Assembly: GCA_022798895.1 (NCBI GenBank) | Contig: JAAWNJ010000003.1 | Location: 1-57,145 of the forward strand | Length of the DNA stretch: 57,145 bases | Direction of reading: 5' to 3' | Source: Clostridia bacterium | Lineage (GTDB): Bacteria; Bacillota; Clostridia; TANB77; CAG-508 | Shown: positions 36,910-47,265 of the stretch, one piece after another | Layout: the number at the start of each line of letters is the position of its first letter | Position numbering within the stretch: the stretch's first letter is position 1 | The notes under the pieces: generated by a model | Databases searched by the model: none | Told to the model about the DNA's origin: nothing | The model's input: only the letters and a program-made list of their open reading frames with translations | Made by a program: the position numbers and the translations under genes

Positions 36910-37416
36910 ATGATAAAAGATAATTTAATAGAAGTACTTCATGAAATGGAAGAGGTTGCAAAGTTATTTAAATTAGAACCATTTGATATCTACATTATTG
37001 GCGGCGGAGCTTGTATATTAGGAGAATACACAACAAGAGCAACTTTAGATATTGATTTCGTAGACCTAGGATATCCTGCAAAATATGGAAAAGTATTCGT
37101 ACTTTTAAGAGATTATGATATGTTAGAATATCAAAGTACTATATTAGCACCAAGTTATCAATCAAGAGCAAAGCAACTAGAAGAATTCCGATATATTCAT
37201 GTATATATTCTTTCAAGAGAAGATATTGTTGTTAGTAAGATTATAAGATTAGCAGAAAAAGATAGGGAAGATTTAGAACAATTGATGCCAAAATGTGACA
37301 AAAAGTTGTTAAATAATATTATTAATGAGGTTATAGAAAGAGAAGATTTATTCCAAAGTAAGAAAGAGGAATTTGAAAAAAAGTTAAAAGTATTTAGGGA
37401 GAAATATCATGTATAG
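36910..37416 (+). CDS. Nucleotidyltransferase-fold protein (DUF6036 / AbiEii-like)
   Basis: A 168-residue protein with the signature of the minimal nucleotidyltransferase fold: IYIIGGGACILGEYTTRATLDIDFVD, in which GG is the loop and the Asp pair (DID) binds metal. YIHVYILSREDIVVSKIIRLAEKDREDLEQL is the usual helix after the core in DUF6036 and AbiEii proteins. Such proteins occur as toxins or in phage-defence pairs. AGGAG lies 7 bases before the ATG. Its last 8 bases overlap the next gene, so the two form a unit. Confidence 0.72.
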   Translation: MIKDNLIEVLHEMEEVAKLFKLEPFDIYIIGGGACILGEYTTRATLDIDFVDLGYPAKYGKVFVLLRDYDMLEYQSTILAPSYQSRAKQLEEFRYIHVYILSREDIVVSKIIRLAEKDREDLEQLMPKCDKKLLNNIINEVIEREDLFQSKKEEFEKKLKVFREKYHV

Positions 37417-37744
37417 AATATTTTGTGAGAGTTACCAGAATTATTTGAAGTCATTTGATAGAGATAATAGTAGACTGAGAACTGCAAAATCATTGGAGTT
37501 ATTGACAGATATAGAAAAATACCAAAAAGAGGAGCAAAAGCAAAGCGAATTATATAAAAAAATATGTGATTTAGTTTATTTTATGCAAGAGAATATTGCA
37601 AGATTTCCTAAATTAAAAGCATTCTTATGGACATTAGACTCAAGAGAAATCAAGGCAAGACGATATCGTGTAGCAAAGACAGAAGAATTAGAGGAACAAA
37701 CAAAGTTGATTAATTCTTTTTTAAAACTAGCATATTGGTATTAA
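37409..37744 (+). CDS. Partner of the nucleotidyltransferase-fold protein, unknown
   Basis: A 111-residue, mostly helical, basic protein with no recognised motif (FCESYQNYLKSFDRDNSRLR, FPKLKAFLWTLDSREIKARR). It starts inside the upstream gene by 8 bases, so translation is coupled. The two-gene layout with a preceding promoter is that of a toxin-antitoxin or small defence module; which protein would be toxic is unclear. This is inference from arrangement. Confidence 0.55.
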   Translation: MYRIFCESYQNYLKSFDRDNSRLRTAKSLELLTDIEKYQKEEQKQSELYKKICDLVYFMQENIARFPKLKAFLWTLDSREIKARRYRVAKTEELEEQTKLINSFLKLAYWY

Positions 37745-37789
37745 AAAATAGAAAAATAAAAGAGCATTAAGAGAAAAAGAGGAAATGTT

Positions 37790-40010
37790 TTGGAAATATT
37801 AGGCGAAATTAAAGAAATTATTTATCGTAGTGAATTGAATAGTTATACTATAGCAGCTTTGGAAACAGAGGAAGAAGAAACAACTGTTGTAGGGTATCTT
37901 CCTTTTATTAATAAAGGAGATACTATCAAAGCAATTGGTAATCTTGTAGAACATCCTGAATATGGTATGCAATTTAAAATTGAAACTTTTGAAAAAACAA
38001 TGCCAGAGTCCTTAGAAGGTTTGGAAAGATATTTAGCAAGTGGAAAATTAAAAGGCATTGGTCCTGCAACAGCTCAGAAAATGATTAAAGAGTTTGGAAA
38101 AGAAGTTGTTCACATATTAAGGTTTGAGCCAGAAAAGCTAGTATGTATTAAAGGTATTACAAAGGAAAAGGCAATAGAAGCTTCAGAAAGTTTTAATGAA
38201 AATTGGGAGATATGGCGTATTGTAGAATACTTACAAAAGTATGGAATAGGTCCACAGAGTGCAGAAAAAGTATTTAAAAGCTTAGGTGCAAATACCATTG
38301 ACTTAATTGAGGAAAATCCCTATTTGTTAGTAGACTTAGTACAGAAAGCAGACTTTAGGCAAATAGATCAAATAGCACTAAAATTAGGATTAGACCAAGA
38401 AAGTAGTCAAAGAGTGAGAAGTGGTATCAAATATGCGCTAAAGGTAGCAAATAACAATGGACATTGTTGTGTGATTTATCAAAATCTAGTACAGTTTGCA
38501 CATGAATTGTTAGGTGTTTCAGAAGAATTAATTGAAGAAAGTCTAATTAATTTAAAAGCACTCAAAGAAATTGTTATGGAAGATAGAGAAACACAGGAGT
38601 GGATATATTTAACCAATTATTACTTAGCAGAAAAAAATGTGGCTGAAACATTAATCACATTAGATGAATACAAAAATGTAAAAGCTATTAGCGGCTTTGA
38701 GAAAAAGCTAAAAAAGATAGAAAAGCATGCGGAAAAGGAACTGTCAGAAAAACAAAAAGAAGCGGTAGAGGCAATTCAAGAACATAATGTTTGTGTTATT
38801 ACAGGTGGTCCAGGTACAGGAAAAACCACTATTATTAAAACAGTGATTGAGTTATATAAGCAAGAAGGATTAAAAGTAGTTTTATGTGCACCAACAGGTA
38901 GAGCAGCCAAAAGAATGACAGAAACAACAGGAGAAGAAGCAAAAACTTTACATAGATTATTAGAAATTGGAAAAATGGATACAGACCAAATGAAATCCAT
39001 GGACCCTGATGTAGAAGTAGCACCACTAGATGCAGATATTGTTATTGTAGATGAGGTGTCTATGGTAGATATCTTTTTAATGAATTATTTAGTACAAGCT
39101 ATTTACAAAGGTACAAAACTAGTGCTAGTAGGAGATAGTAATCAGCTTCCATCTGTTGGACCAGGAAATGTCTTAAAGGACATTGTCGGTTCAGAGCAAA
39201 TAACAGTGATTACACTAAACAAAATCTTTAGGCAAGCAGCTAAAAGTAAAATTGTCATTAACAGCCATAAGGTAAATGAGGGAAATAGCTTTTTAACAGG
39301 TGAAAAAAATGAAGAACTATTAGAAGATTTCTTCTTTATAGCAGAAAAAAGCCAAGAAAAGGTGTTAGAAAATGTCATTTCTTTAAGTAATGGTAGATTA
39401 CAAAAATATGGCAACTATGACTTCTTTAACAACATTCAAGTGATTAGTCCTACAAAGAAAGGAACTTTAGGAACAAAGGAATTAAATAAATATTTACAAG
39501 CAGCCATTAATCCGCCAGATGAAAAGAAGAAAGAGCGTAAGTGGATGGATAGTATTTTTAGAGAAGGTGACAGAATTATGCAAATTAAAAACAATTATGA
39601 TATCTATTGGGAAAAACATGAGCCATCTCTTGAAATGGGAAAAGGTGTATTTAATGGAGAATATGGTACTATTAGCAATATTGATGAAAATGAAAAAAGA
39701 GTGAAGATTAAATTCGATGATGAAAAAATTGTATGGTATACGTTTGAGGAATTAGAACAAATTGAACATGCTTATTGTATTACTGTGCACAAAGCACAAC
39801 GGAAGTGAATTTGATGTAGTAATTATGCCAATTGTACAAGCAGCCCCAGTGCTATTAACTAGAACTTTACTCTATACAGCCATGACAAGGGCAAAGAAGC
39901 TTTTAATTCTAGTGGGAAATCCAAATGTAGTAGAGTTTATGATACAAAATGCGGATAGTAAAAAGAGAAATACAGGATTAGAGTTTAAGTTAAAGACACT
40001 GACCAAATAA
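37790..40010 (+). CDS. recD2: RecD2 helicase, with CGG recoding site
   Basis: RecD2 is a 5'-3' superfamily 1 DNA helicase without RecBC. Read through one +1 shift it has 739 residues, the usual length. Residues 1-75 form the OB-like N-terminal domain, followed by helix-hairpin-helix repeats (YLASGKLKGIGPATAQKMI). The motor has ITGGPGTGKTTIIKTVIELY (Walker A at about 340), VIVDEVSMVDIFLM, LVLVGDSNQLPSVGPG, and near the end the UvrD-like motif that the shift restores: YCITVHKAQGSEFDVVIMP and RTLLYTAMTRAKKLLILVG. The zero frame stops two codons after the CGG at 39800-39802. Start is TTG with AGAGGAAA upstream. Confidence 0.92.
39800..39803 (+). other. Recoding site 6: CGGA read as glycine (recD2)
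   Basis: Zero frame: AAA GCA CAA CGG AAG TGA. Skipping the C gives AAA GCA CAA GGA AGT GAA, restoring the HKAQGSEF motif found across UvrD/RecD helicases. Confidence 0.87.
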
Positions 40011-40041
40011 AACAAAATGTGATAGGATTCTAAACTTACTA

Positions 40042-40070
40042 TTGACTTATATGTAAAAATGAATTAAAAT
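40042..40070 (+). promoter_or_regulatory. Sigma-A promoter before the coiled-coil gene
   Basis: TTGACT (40042-40047), a 17-base spacer and TAAAAT (40065-40070). Confidence 0.6.
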
Positions 40071-40133
40071 GAGATACAGAAGTAAGAAAATAACAGATGT
40101 AAAGGGAGTCATATAGGGAAAGGAGGAAAGTTT

Positions 40134-40547
40134 ATGGAACAAGAAATGTTATTAAAAATTTTTAAATTGACTGAAGAAACTAATGCAATTGTAAAAGACT
40201 TACAACAAAGAGTAACAAGCTTAGAAGAGAGAATGACAACATTAGAAGAAAGAATGACAGCGTTAGAGCAGAAAGTGGCAAAATTAGAGCAAGATGTGGC
40301 TACTTTGAAAAGAGATGTAGCAGAACTAAAATATGATGTAGCATATATGAAAGTAGACATGGCAGATATGAAGCAAAAAATGGTAGTAATGGAAGATAGA
40401 CTTCTATTACTAGACAGAAAAATAGACAAAGTAGATGCTAAGATGGACAGAGATGCTGCAGATGCCTCTCTACATGACAGAATTCTTTTCAAAAACCTAG
40501 AAACAGTTATGAAAACACTAAACTTAAAAATGACACTAGACATATAA
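40134..40547 (+). CDS. Coiled-coil protein of unknown function
   Basis: A 137-residue protein that is almost wholly a long coiled coil. From about residue 20 to 110 it repeats seven-residue units such as SLEERMT, TLEERMT, ALEQKVA, KLEQDVA, TLKRDVA and ELKYDVA, with Leu, Val and Met at the core positions. There is no membrane helix or enzyme motif. AAAGGAGGAAAG precedes the ATG. It resembles the many short coiled-coil proteins annotated as hypothetical in gut Clostridia, and may be a self-associating scaffold. Whether it belongs with comF downstream is not clear. Confidence 0.65.
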   Translation: MEQEMLLKIFKLTEETNAIVKDLQQRVTSLEERMTTLEERMTALEQKVAKLEQDVATLKRDVAELKYDVAYMKVDMADMKQKMVVMEDRLLLLDRKIDKVDAKMDRDAADASLHDRILFKNLETVMKTLNLKMTLDI

Positions 40548-40589
40548 AACGAAATCGGGGACACGTAAATCTAAAAAGGAGGGGCGAAA

Positions 40590-41249
40590 ATGAACCTTTT
40601 AGAAACTGTCCTCGATTTTATTTTTCCTCCAGTTTGCGGTTTTTGTGGTAAAATGGGAGAAGGAAATTTGTGTGCAAAATGTAGAAAAAATATAATTCAT
40701 TCTAATGGTTATTTCAATCAACTAGACTTTTATCAAGGAAAGGATACTTTTATAGATGAACATTTTTATCTATTTTCTTATTCAGAACTTATTCGAGAAA
40801 AAATTTTACAGTATAAATTTGATGATAGAGCATATTTAGCAAATACTATTTATGAATTTTTTATGAATAATGAAAAATTATATGGATTTTTGAAAAAATA
40901 TGATATAATGATACCGATACCAATATCCTCATCTAGAAAAAGAGAAAGAGGATATAACCAAAGTGAAATACTTGCTAGAAAAATCAGTAAAATGGCAGGT
41001 ATTCCAATAGAAACGCAAGTGTTAAAAAAGCAAAAAAATAATCAACCACAAAGTAGTTTAAACAAACAGCAGAGAAGAGAAAATGTAAAAAATGTATATA
41101 AAGTGCAAAATGAACTCAAAATACAAGATAAGAAAATACTACTTTTTGATGATATTTATACAACTGGTAGCACAGCAAATGAATGTGCAAGAATACTAAA
41201 AATAGCTAACTGCCAAATGGTAGGTATTTTGACAATTGCAAAGGACTAA
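40590..41249 (+). CDS. ComF-family phosphoribosyltransferase-like protein
   Basis: A 219-residue ComF protein. A zinc-binding N-terminus (PPVCGFCGKMGEGNLCAKCRK) is followed by the phosphoribosyltransferase domain with MIPIPISSSRKRERGYNQSE and the PRPP loop LLFDDIYTTGSTANECA. ComF takes part in DNA uptake in competent Bacillus, but it is widespread in non-competent species. AAAAGGAGGGG precedes the ATG. No other competence gene is in the window. Confidence 0.9.
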   Translation: MNLLETVLDFIFPPVCGFCGKMGEGNLCAKCRKNIIHSNGYFNQLDFYQGKDTFIDEHFYLFSYSELIREKILQYKFDDRAYLANTIYEFFMNNEKLYGFLKKYDIMIPIPISSSRKRERGYNQSEILARKISKMAGIPIETQVLKKQKNNQPQSSLNKQQRRENVKNVYKVQNELKIQDKKILLFDDIYTTGSTANECARILKIANCQMVGILTIAKD

Positions 41250-41312
41250 GTTTAACTATATGAAGCAAACTACCATACATTGGAAAAGAAAAACATAAGA
41301 AAGGAATTGAAA

Positions 41313-43625
41313 ATGGACGATTTAGTAGAAAGTATCTTAGATTATATTAGAGCAGAGTATACCGACTATGCTATTATGATAAATGGTGAATGGGGAAGCG
41401 GAAAGACGTACTTTTGGAACCATAAAATTAAACCCAAAATAGAATCTATGCAAGTAAATGGAAAACGATTAACAGCTATTTACATGTCTTTATATGGAAT
41501 TTCTAACTTAGAAGAAATCAGTAAAAAGATATTTATTGAAACAACACAACTAATGGATAAAAACTTAAAGAAATATATGGATGCAAGTGGAGTAGGAAGT
41601 ATTCCTGAATATGCAAAAACAGGATTGGATATGGCTAACTTTTTTGGTGTTACTCAAAATGGAAACCAATTAGATTATGGTCAGTTCTTCTCAACAGATG
41701 ATAAGGTATTATGTTTTGACGACTTGGAGAGAGCTAATGTAGATGTTATCGATATTCTAGGATATATCAATAATTTCGTAGAACATGATCACATTAAAAC
41801 TATCATTATTTGTAATGAAAAAGAATTGTCTACAAAGTTAAAGAATAGCAATCTAGAAATGAAAACTTTTATTGCTACTTACTTATTAGACAAACAAGAT
41901 AAATTAACTATCAAAACAGATAAGCCGATGGTAGAAAGAATTCGTGATACAATTGAATATGTCTTTGATAAAGCAAATGACTATGAAAGAATTAAAGAAA
42001 AGTTAATTGGTGAAACCTTTGAATATGCACCAGAGTTCAATTACATTATTAATGGACTTTTAATGCGTTACGAAAATGAGGCAGATTTAATTCGTTTCTT
42101 ACGAGAAAATACAAACCTAATTACTTCTACGTTTAACAAAAGTGGAACAAGAAACTTACGTATTTTAAAACACGCATTGAATAACTTTAAAAAGATATTT
42201 GACATGGTAACTAAAGCATATCCAAATACCAACCACCGTATTTTACAAACAATGCTTATCTTCACTATCGCGATTTCTTTTGAAATTAAAGCAGGAAAGA
42301 TAACAAAAGATAAGTTTGTTAACATTGATAGCAATGAAGAGTATAAAGCAATTTTAGTATCTTCCAGAGTATTTATGGATAACAGACAATTCTATATCAA
42401 AGAATTCGATAATAACTATTACTATAACTTTAAAGCAGAATATCGTTTCTTCAAATTTATTGAAATTTATGTACGTACTCGTATTTTCGACATGAAAGTA
42501 TTTAAAGATAATATGGAAGTTATTCGTAACACGATTGATACTAGTCAATTACCAGGTTACAAGAGACTTCTTACAGAGGAATATTGGAAAATACCAGATG
42601 ACCAATTTGAGGGCGTTATTGACGAAACAATAGAAGATGTTAAGAATGGTAGAATTGAGTTAATTCAAATTGTAAAACTGTTTGCTTACTTTATCTATTT
42701 TATTAAAAAAGACTTAATTAAATATGATATTAGAACCATAAAAAGTGTGTTCTTTAATGGAATGAATATTGCATCATTAACTTCAAGCTATTGTGATAAT
42801 GTAGAGGAAGAACTTTCAACAGTAGCTGTTGTAGAAGAAATAGCAGGAGAAATGCAAGAGGTATTAAAACATTTTAATGAAATCAATGCACAATTAAAAG
42901 ACAAAATGTATCGTGAACAAGCAGAAGATATTTTCAAATGTATTCCTATGAAAATGGAACAATTCTATGATAGATTTGATAAAGAATGTATGGATATTCC
43001 TATTTTCAAATACTATGATTCCTTCCAAATGTTCCAAAGAATTTCTTGTGCAAGCAATGAAGATATGGTAAGCATCAAAGAAAAATTAGCAGATAGAGCA
43101 AAGAGATATACTAAAGAAATTGCTCCTGAAATGAAGAATATTGCAAAATTAAAACGTATTATGGATGACTATATAGATGGAAAATTACCAAGTATAAAAA
43201 TAGTTCTATTAGAAGATTTCTCAAATGAATTAGGTAATATTTTATCACTTTATGAAGAGGATGAAATAGAAAAAGAGCCAGAAGAAAAGAAGGTAAGACC
43301 AAAGCCTACCATAACAAGTCGAGTGGAAGCAAAGCATTTTGAAATCGAAAGAGAAGAGCTTGAACCAAAAGAAACAACTATGAGAGAAATACAAGAAGAA
43401 ACGCAAAGGATAGAAGTGAGACATCCTGTTAATAGAGAAGAACCAATGAAATACGAAGACATAGAAAAAACAGAAGAATATGCAGAAGATGCTAATGAAT
43501 ATGAAGAGCCTGAAGAGATAGAAGAACCAAGAGAAAGAGAACCGATAGACACAAGACCACAATTTTTGAAGAGTATAGAAAAATATTACAATAGTAAGAA
43601 ATGGGATGACAACAGTGAAGAGTAA
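41313..43625 (+). CDS. KAP-family P-loop NTPase
   Basis: A 770-residue protein. The N-terminal KAP P-loop domain has MINGEWGSGKTYFW (Walker A at about 27-33) and KVLCFDDLERANVDVIDIL (Walker B at about 130). A long helical middle region follows, and the last 120 residues are very acidic and probably disordered (KEPEEKKVRPKPTITSR, then many Glu). No membrane helices are evident, unlike classic KAP proteins. KAP-like NTPases occur both in anti-phage systems and in membrane-linked cell functions. The ATG at 41313 has AAAGGA upstream; a TTG at 41280 is the alternative. Its end overlaps the next gene by 20 bases. Confidence 0.8.
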   Translation: MDDLVESILDYIRAEYTDYAIMINGEWGSGKTYFWNHKIKPKIESMQVNGKRLTAIYMSLYGISNLEEISKKIFIETTQLMDKNLKKYMDASGVGSIPEYAKTGLDMANFFGVTQNGNQLDYGQFFSTDDKVLCFDDLERANVDVIDILGYINNFVEHDHIKTIIICNEKELSTKLKNSNLEMKTFIATYLLDKQDKLTIKTDKPMVERIRDTIEYVFDKANDYERIKEKLIGETFEYAPEFNYIINGLLMRYENEADLIRFLRENTNLITSTFNKSGTRNLRILKHALNNFKKIFDMVTKAYPNTNHRILQTMLIFTIAISFEIKAGKITKDKFVNIDSNEEYKAILVSSRVFMDNRQFYIKEFDNNYYYNFKAEYRFFKFIEIYVRTRIFDMKVFKDNMEVIRNTIDTSQLPGYKRLLTEEYWKIPDDQFEGVIDETIEDVKNGRIELIQIVKLFAYFIYFIKKDLIKYDIRTIKSVFFNGMNIASLTSSYCDNVEEELSTVAVVEEIAGEMQEVLKHFNEINAQLKDKMYREQAEDIFKCIPMKMEQFYDRFDKECMDIPIFKYYDSFQMFQRISCASNEDMVSIKEKLADRAKRYTKEIAPEMKNIAKLKRIMDDYIDGKLPSIKIVLLEDFSNELGNILSLYEEDEIEKEPEEKKVRPKPTITSRVEAKHFEIEREELEPKETTMREIQEETQRIEVRHPVNREEPMKYEDIEKTEEYAEDANEYEEPEEIEEPREREPIDTRPQFLKSIEKYYNSKKWDDNSEE

Positions 43626-44634
43626 ATCAAAGTTAATTAGAAATTTTCTATTTTTTATATTACTCATTGGTATAACACTTTACATTTTATTAAAAGACCA
43701 AAATATTACCATGATATTTCAAATTATTCGCTCAGCTAAGGTAGAATATTTATTAATAGGAATTATTTGTATGATATTATACCTAGCTTGCGAAGCAATT
43801 GATATAGGGAGAACTTTAAAAGTATTAAATGAGAAATCGTCTTTCAAGCAAAATTTTAAATATGCCTTAATAGGTTTCTTCTTTAGTTCTATTACACCAG
43901 CAGCAAGTGGAGGACAGCCAATGCAAATTTACTATATGCATAAAGATAATATTGATATTTCTAGTTCTACACTAGCGCTTTTACTAAATTTAAGCGGAAT
44001 GCAAGTCATTACCCTTAGCTTTGCGTTTATTAGTTTACTATTTAATTATCAATATATGAACAAAGTATTAATTATTTTCTTTATTGTAGGTGTATGCTTA
44101 AATGTAGTAGCATTAGCACTTTTGATTATTGGCATTTTCTCTAAAAGAATGTCAGAAGGGCTAGTTCATATTGCTATTAAGATAATGAAGTTCTTTAGAA
44201 TTAAAAATATTGACAAGAAAAAAGAAAAAATAGAAGCACAATTAGCGAAATACCAAGAGAGTGCTGTATACATAAAGAAACATAAATCTTTAATGGTAAA
44301 AATAATTGCCACAACAGCAGTGCAGTTTTTACTGTATTATAGTACTTCTTATTGGACTTATAGGGCATTAGGATTAAGTGAACATGGTATTTTAGAGATT
44401 ATTACAATACAATCTGTACTATATGCAACAGTATCAGGAATTCCATCACCAGGTGCAGTAGGTGTTAGTGAAGGAGCATTTACAGAAATATTTAGAAATG
44501 TATATCCACAAGACATGATGACAAGTAGTGTACTTTTAAGTAGAGGTATCAACTTTTATTTGTTTGTTGTCATTAGTGGAATTGTTGTAATTGTGAATCA
44601 ATTGCGATGGAAGAGAGAACTTAAACAAAAATGA
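43606..44634 (+). CDS. YbhN/AglD-family (LPG synthase TM-like) membrane protein
   Basis: A 342-residue integral membrane protein with about eight helices and the landmarks of the lysylphosphatidylglycerol-synthase transmembrane family: FSSITPAASGGQPMQIYYM near residue 93, then YYSTSYWTYRALG and GIPSPGAVGVSEGAFTEIF. The family covers flippase-like domains and proteins of unknown function; the catalytic domain of MprF is absent. It overlaps the KAP NTPase gene by 20 bases, so the two are translationally coupled and may act together. ATG at 43606 and GTG at 43615 are both possible starts. Confidence 0.85.
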   Translation: MTTVKSKSKLIRNFLFFILLIGITLYILLKDQNITMIFQIIRSAKVEYLLIGIICMILYLACEAIDIGRTLKVLNEKSSFKQNFKYALIGFFFSSITPAASGGQPMQIYYMHKDNIDISSSTLALLLNLSGMQVITLSFAFISLLFNYQYMNKVLIIFFIVGVCLNVVALALLIIGIFSKRMSEGLVHIAIKIMKFFRIKNIDKKKEKIEAQLAKYQESAVYIKKHKSLMVKIIATTAVQFLLYYSTSYWTYRALGLSEHGILEIITIQSVLYATVSGIPSPGAVGVSEGAFTEIFRNVYPQDMMTSSVLLSRGINFYLFVVISGIVVIVNQLRWKRELKQK

Positions 44635-44647
44635 AAAATCTGAACTA

Positions 44648-44680
44648 ACAGTCTCTATAAGCAAAGCTTTAAGAGACTGT
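44648..44680 (+). terminator. Hairpin terminator after the YbhN-like gene
   Basis: ACAGTCTCT (44648-44656) pairs with AGAGACTGT (44672-44680), with further pairing inside (AAGC/GCTT). The T-run is weak (AATGTTT). A second inverted repeat ATTCTGT/ACAGAAT encloses 44697-44744. Confidence 0.55.
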
Positions 44681-44872
44681 AATGTTTCACATAATTATTC
44701 TGTAAGGAGCTTTTTATTGCTTACGCAAAAAAATTCCTAACAGAATAAAAAAATGTATAAAAATTTCCTTTTAAAGCAATAATAAGAATATCAAGAAAAT
44801 CATGCTTAAAAATAGTATGAGATATAAATTGCAAGAGCTTTCCAGCTCTAAATTTAAAAGGAGGTTAACGTT

Positions 44873-45427
44873 TTGAAAGCGACAGGAGTAGTAAGAAGAA
44901 TAGATGATTTAGGAAGAGTAGTTATTCCAAAAGAAATTAGAAAAACCTTACGTATTAAAGAAGGTGACCCATTAGAAATTTTTACAGATAAAGAAGGCGA
45001 AGTTATTTTAAAGAAATATTCTCCAATAGGAGAATTAACAGAATTTGCAACAGGTTATGCAGAAACTTTAGCGAAAACAACAGGACATATTGCTTGTATT
45101 ACAGATAAAGATACAGTTATTGCAGTTTCAGGAGGTTCTAAGAAAGAATTTTTAGAGCAAGACTTAAGTGAAGAGTTAGAAAGAATTATGGAAGACAAAG
45201 AAAAATATACAAGTAAAGAAAATAATGATTTAGCGGTTCCAATTACGAAAAATGATAATAAAGAAAGAAGATATCATTCACAAATCGTATATCCAATTAT
45301 TTCAGATGGTGATGTTATTGGCAGTGTTATTCTCTTATCAAAAGATAGTACGACTAAAATGTCTGAGATAGAACAGAAAGTGGCACAATCGGCAGCAAGC
45401 TTTTTAGGAAGCCAAATGGAGATTTAG
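44873..45427 (+). CDS. spoVT: Stage V sporulation protein T
   Basis: A 184-residue regulator. The N-terminal AbrB-type swapped-hairpin domain reads MKATGVVRRIDDLGRVVIPKEIRKTLRI and binds DNA; the C-terminal GAF-like domain (residues about 55-180, ending VAQSAASFLGSQME) senses an unknown ligand. SpoVT tunes sigma-G genes in the forespore of Bacillus; in Clostridia the gene also occurs in species not seen to sporulate. Start is TTG after AAAAGGAGG. It stands alone between hairpins and an unrelated small gene. Confidence 0.93.
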   Translation: MKATGVVRRIDDLGRVVIPKEIRKTLRIKEGDPLEIFTDKEGEVILKKYSPIGELTEFATGYAETLAKTTGHIACITDKDTVIAVSGGSKKEFLEQDLSEELERIMEDKEKYTSKENNDLAVPITKNDNKERRYHSQIVYPIISDGDVIGSVILLSKDSTTKMSEIEQKVAQSAASFLGSQMEI

Positions 45428-45492
45428 TTTTTTTGTTACAATCATATTACGCTCTTGTAATAAAAATGTAACATAAAAAACAAAAAAAATAC

Positions 45493-45521
45493 TTGATTAT
45501 TTTTCTATATTGTAGTATAAA
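45493..45521 (+). promoter_or_regulatory. Promoter of the 45566 gene
   Basis: TTGATT (45493-45498), a 17-base spacer and TATAAA (45516-45521), 44 bases before the ATG. Confidence 0.6.
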
Positions 45522-45565
45522 TAAGGCAGTAAATGTTTAAGTGACTCACAAAGGAGGAAAAATAA

Positions 45566-45820
45566 ATGGCAAATTATGAGAATGGAAATGTTTATGGTGG
45601 AGTAAGCACTGTAGAAAATCCAGCAGAATTTAAACCAGCAGGTGTGCCAACTAAAATTAGCACTTGGAGTAAAATTAGAAATTTCTTATTTAAAGAAATT
45701 ACAGTAACAATGACACCAAAACAACAAAAGGTATTACAAGAAGTACACGATTTTTGGCATCAAGATGCAAAAGATTTTCTTTTTCAAGAAATAAAAATAA
45801 TTGATAATATTACTCTATAA
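45566..45820 (+). CDS. Small protein of unknown function
   Basis: An 84-residue protein with an unstructured Asn/Gly-rich start (MANYENGNVYGGVS) and a second half that looks folded: SKIRNFLFKEITVTMTPKQQKVLQEVHDFWHQD then FLFQEIKI. The segment NFLFKEI and the later FLFQEI look like a short internal repeat. The strong AAAGGAGGAAA site and own promoter argue for a real, well-expressed gene. I do not recognise the family. It lies between spoVT and gap, with a short hairpin-bearing gap after it. Confidence 0.65.
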   Translation: MANYENGNVYGGVSTVENPAEFKPAGVPTKISTWSKIRNFLFKEITVTMTPKQQKVLQEVHDFWHQDAKDFLFQEIKIIDNITL

Positions 45821-45979
45821 ATGATTATCTTATTGCTTTAGCAATTAGAAATCATTCTATACTTTAATATAGGATGGAGTATTTTAATTATGAAATAATG
45901 GGGGTATTTTTATAGTACCTCTATTTTTGCGTTCTCTAAGACAAGAAAAAATAAAAAGTTAAAATTTAAGCTAGAATAC

Positions 45980-46008
45980 TTGAAAAATCTATATTGTTGA
46001 TATAAAAT
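45980..46008 (+). promoter_or_regulatory. Promoter of the glycolytic operon
   Basis: TTGAAA (45980-45985), a 17-base spacer and TAAAAT (46003-46008), about 75 bases before gap. No CggR-like repressor gene is in the window. Confidence 0.6.
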
Positions 46009-46057
46009 TACATTGTTTAGGATATACTAAACAAATAGTAAGAAAGGTCTTACTTAG

Positions 46058-47083
<1,026 letters not shown>

Positions 47084-47097
47084 TCTTAATGTTTAAT

Positions 47098-47238
47098 GTT
47101 TTATATAAACTATAATTCTGTTTGACCTTGTTGTCCGTTGCTTTCAAATGCTGACGCGGATAGAAGAAAGCAACGGAAGGCGCTCGGCTAAAGCCTCGCC
47201 TTACGCGGTCTACACTTTCATTATAGTTTATATAAAAC
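47098..47238. repeat. Structured repeat B, copy 2
   Basis: A perfect 18-bp outer inverted repeat (47098-47115 and 47221-47238), the inner pair CCGTTGCTTTC/GAAAGCAACGG and a hairpin GGCT-AA-AGCC inside GGC/GCC. The core matches copy 1 at 25715-25856, while the small hairpin differs in sequence but still pairs. It fills the gap-pgk interval and ends 27 bases before the pgk ATG. Confidence 0.8.
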
Positions 47239-47265
47239 AAAAATAAAAATTAAAGGAGAAAATTT

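Noticed and set aside
40109..40564. Minus-strand open frame opposite the coiled-coil gene
   Set aside because: It is open only because the plus-strand gene is a low-complexity repeat; its product is Ser/Phe-rich without motifs, and the plus gene has a strong ribosome binding site.
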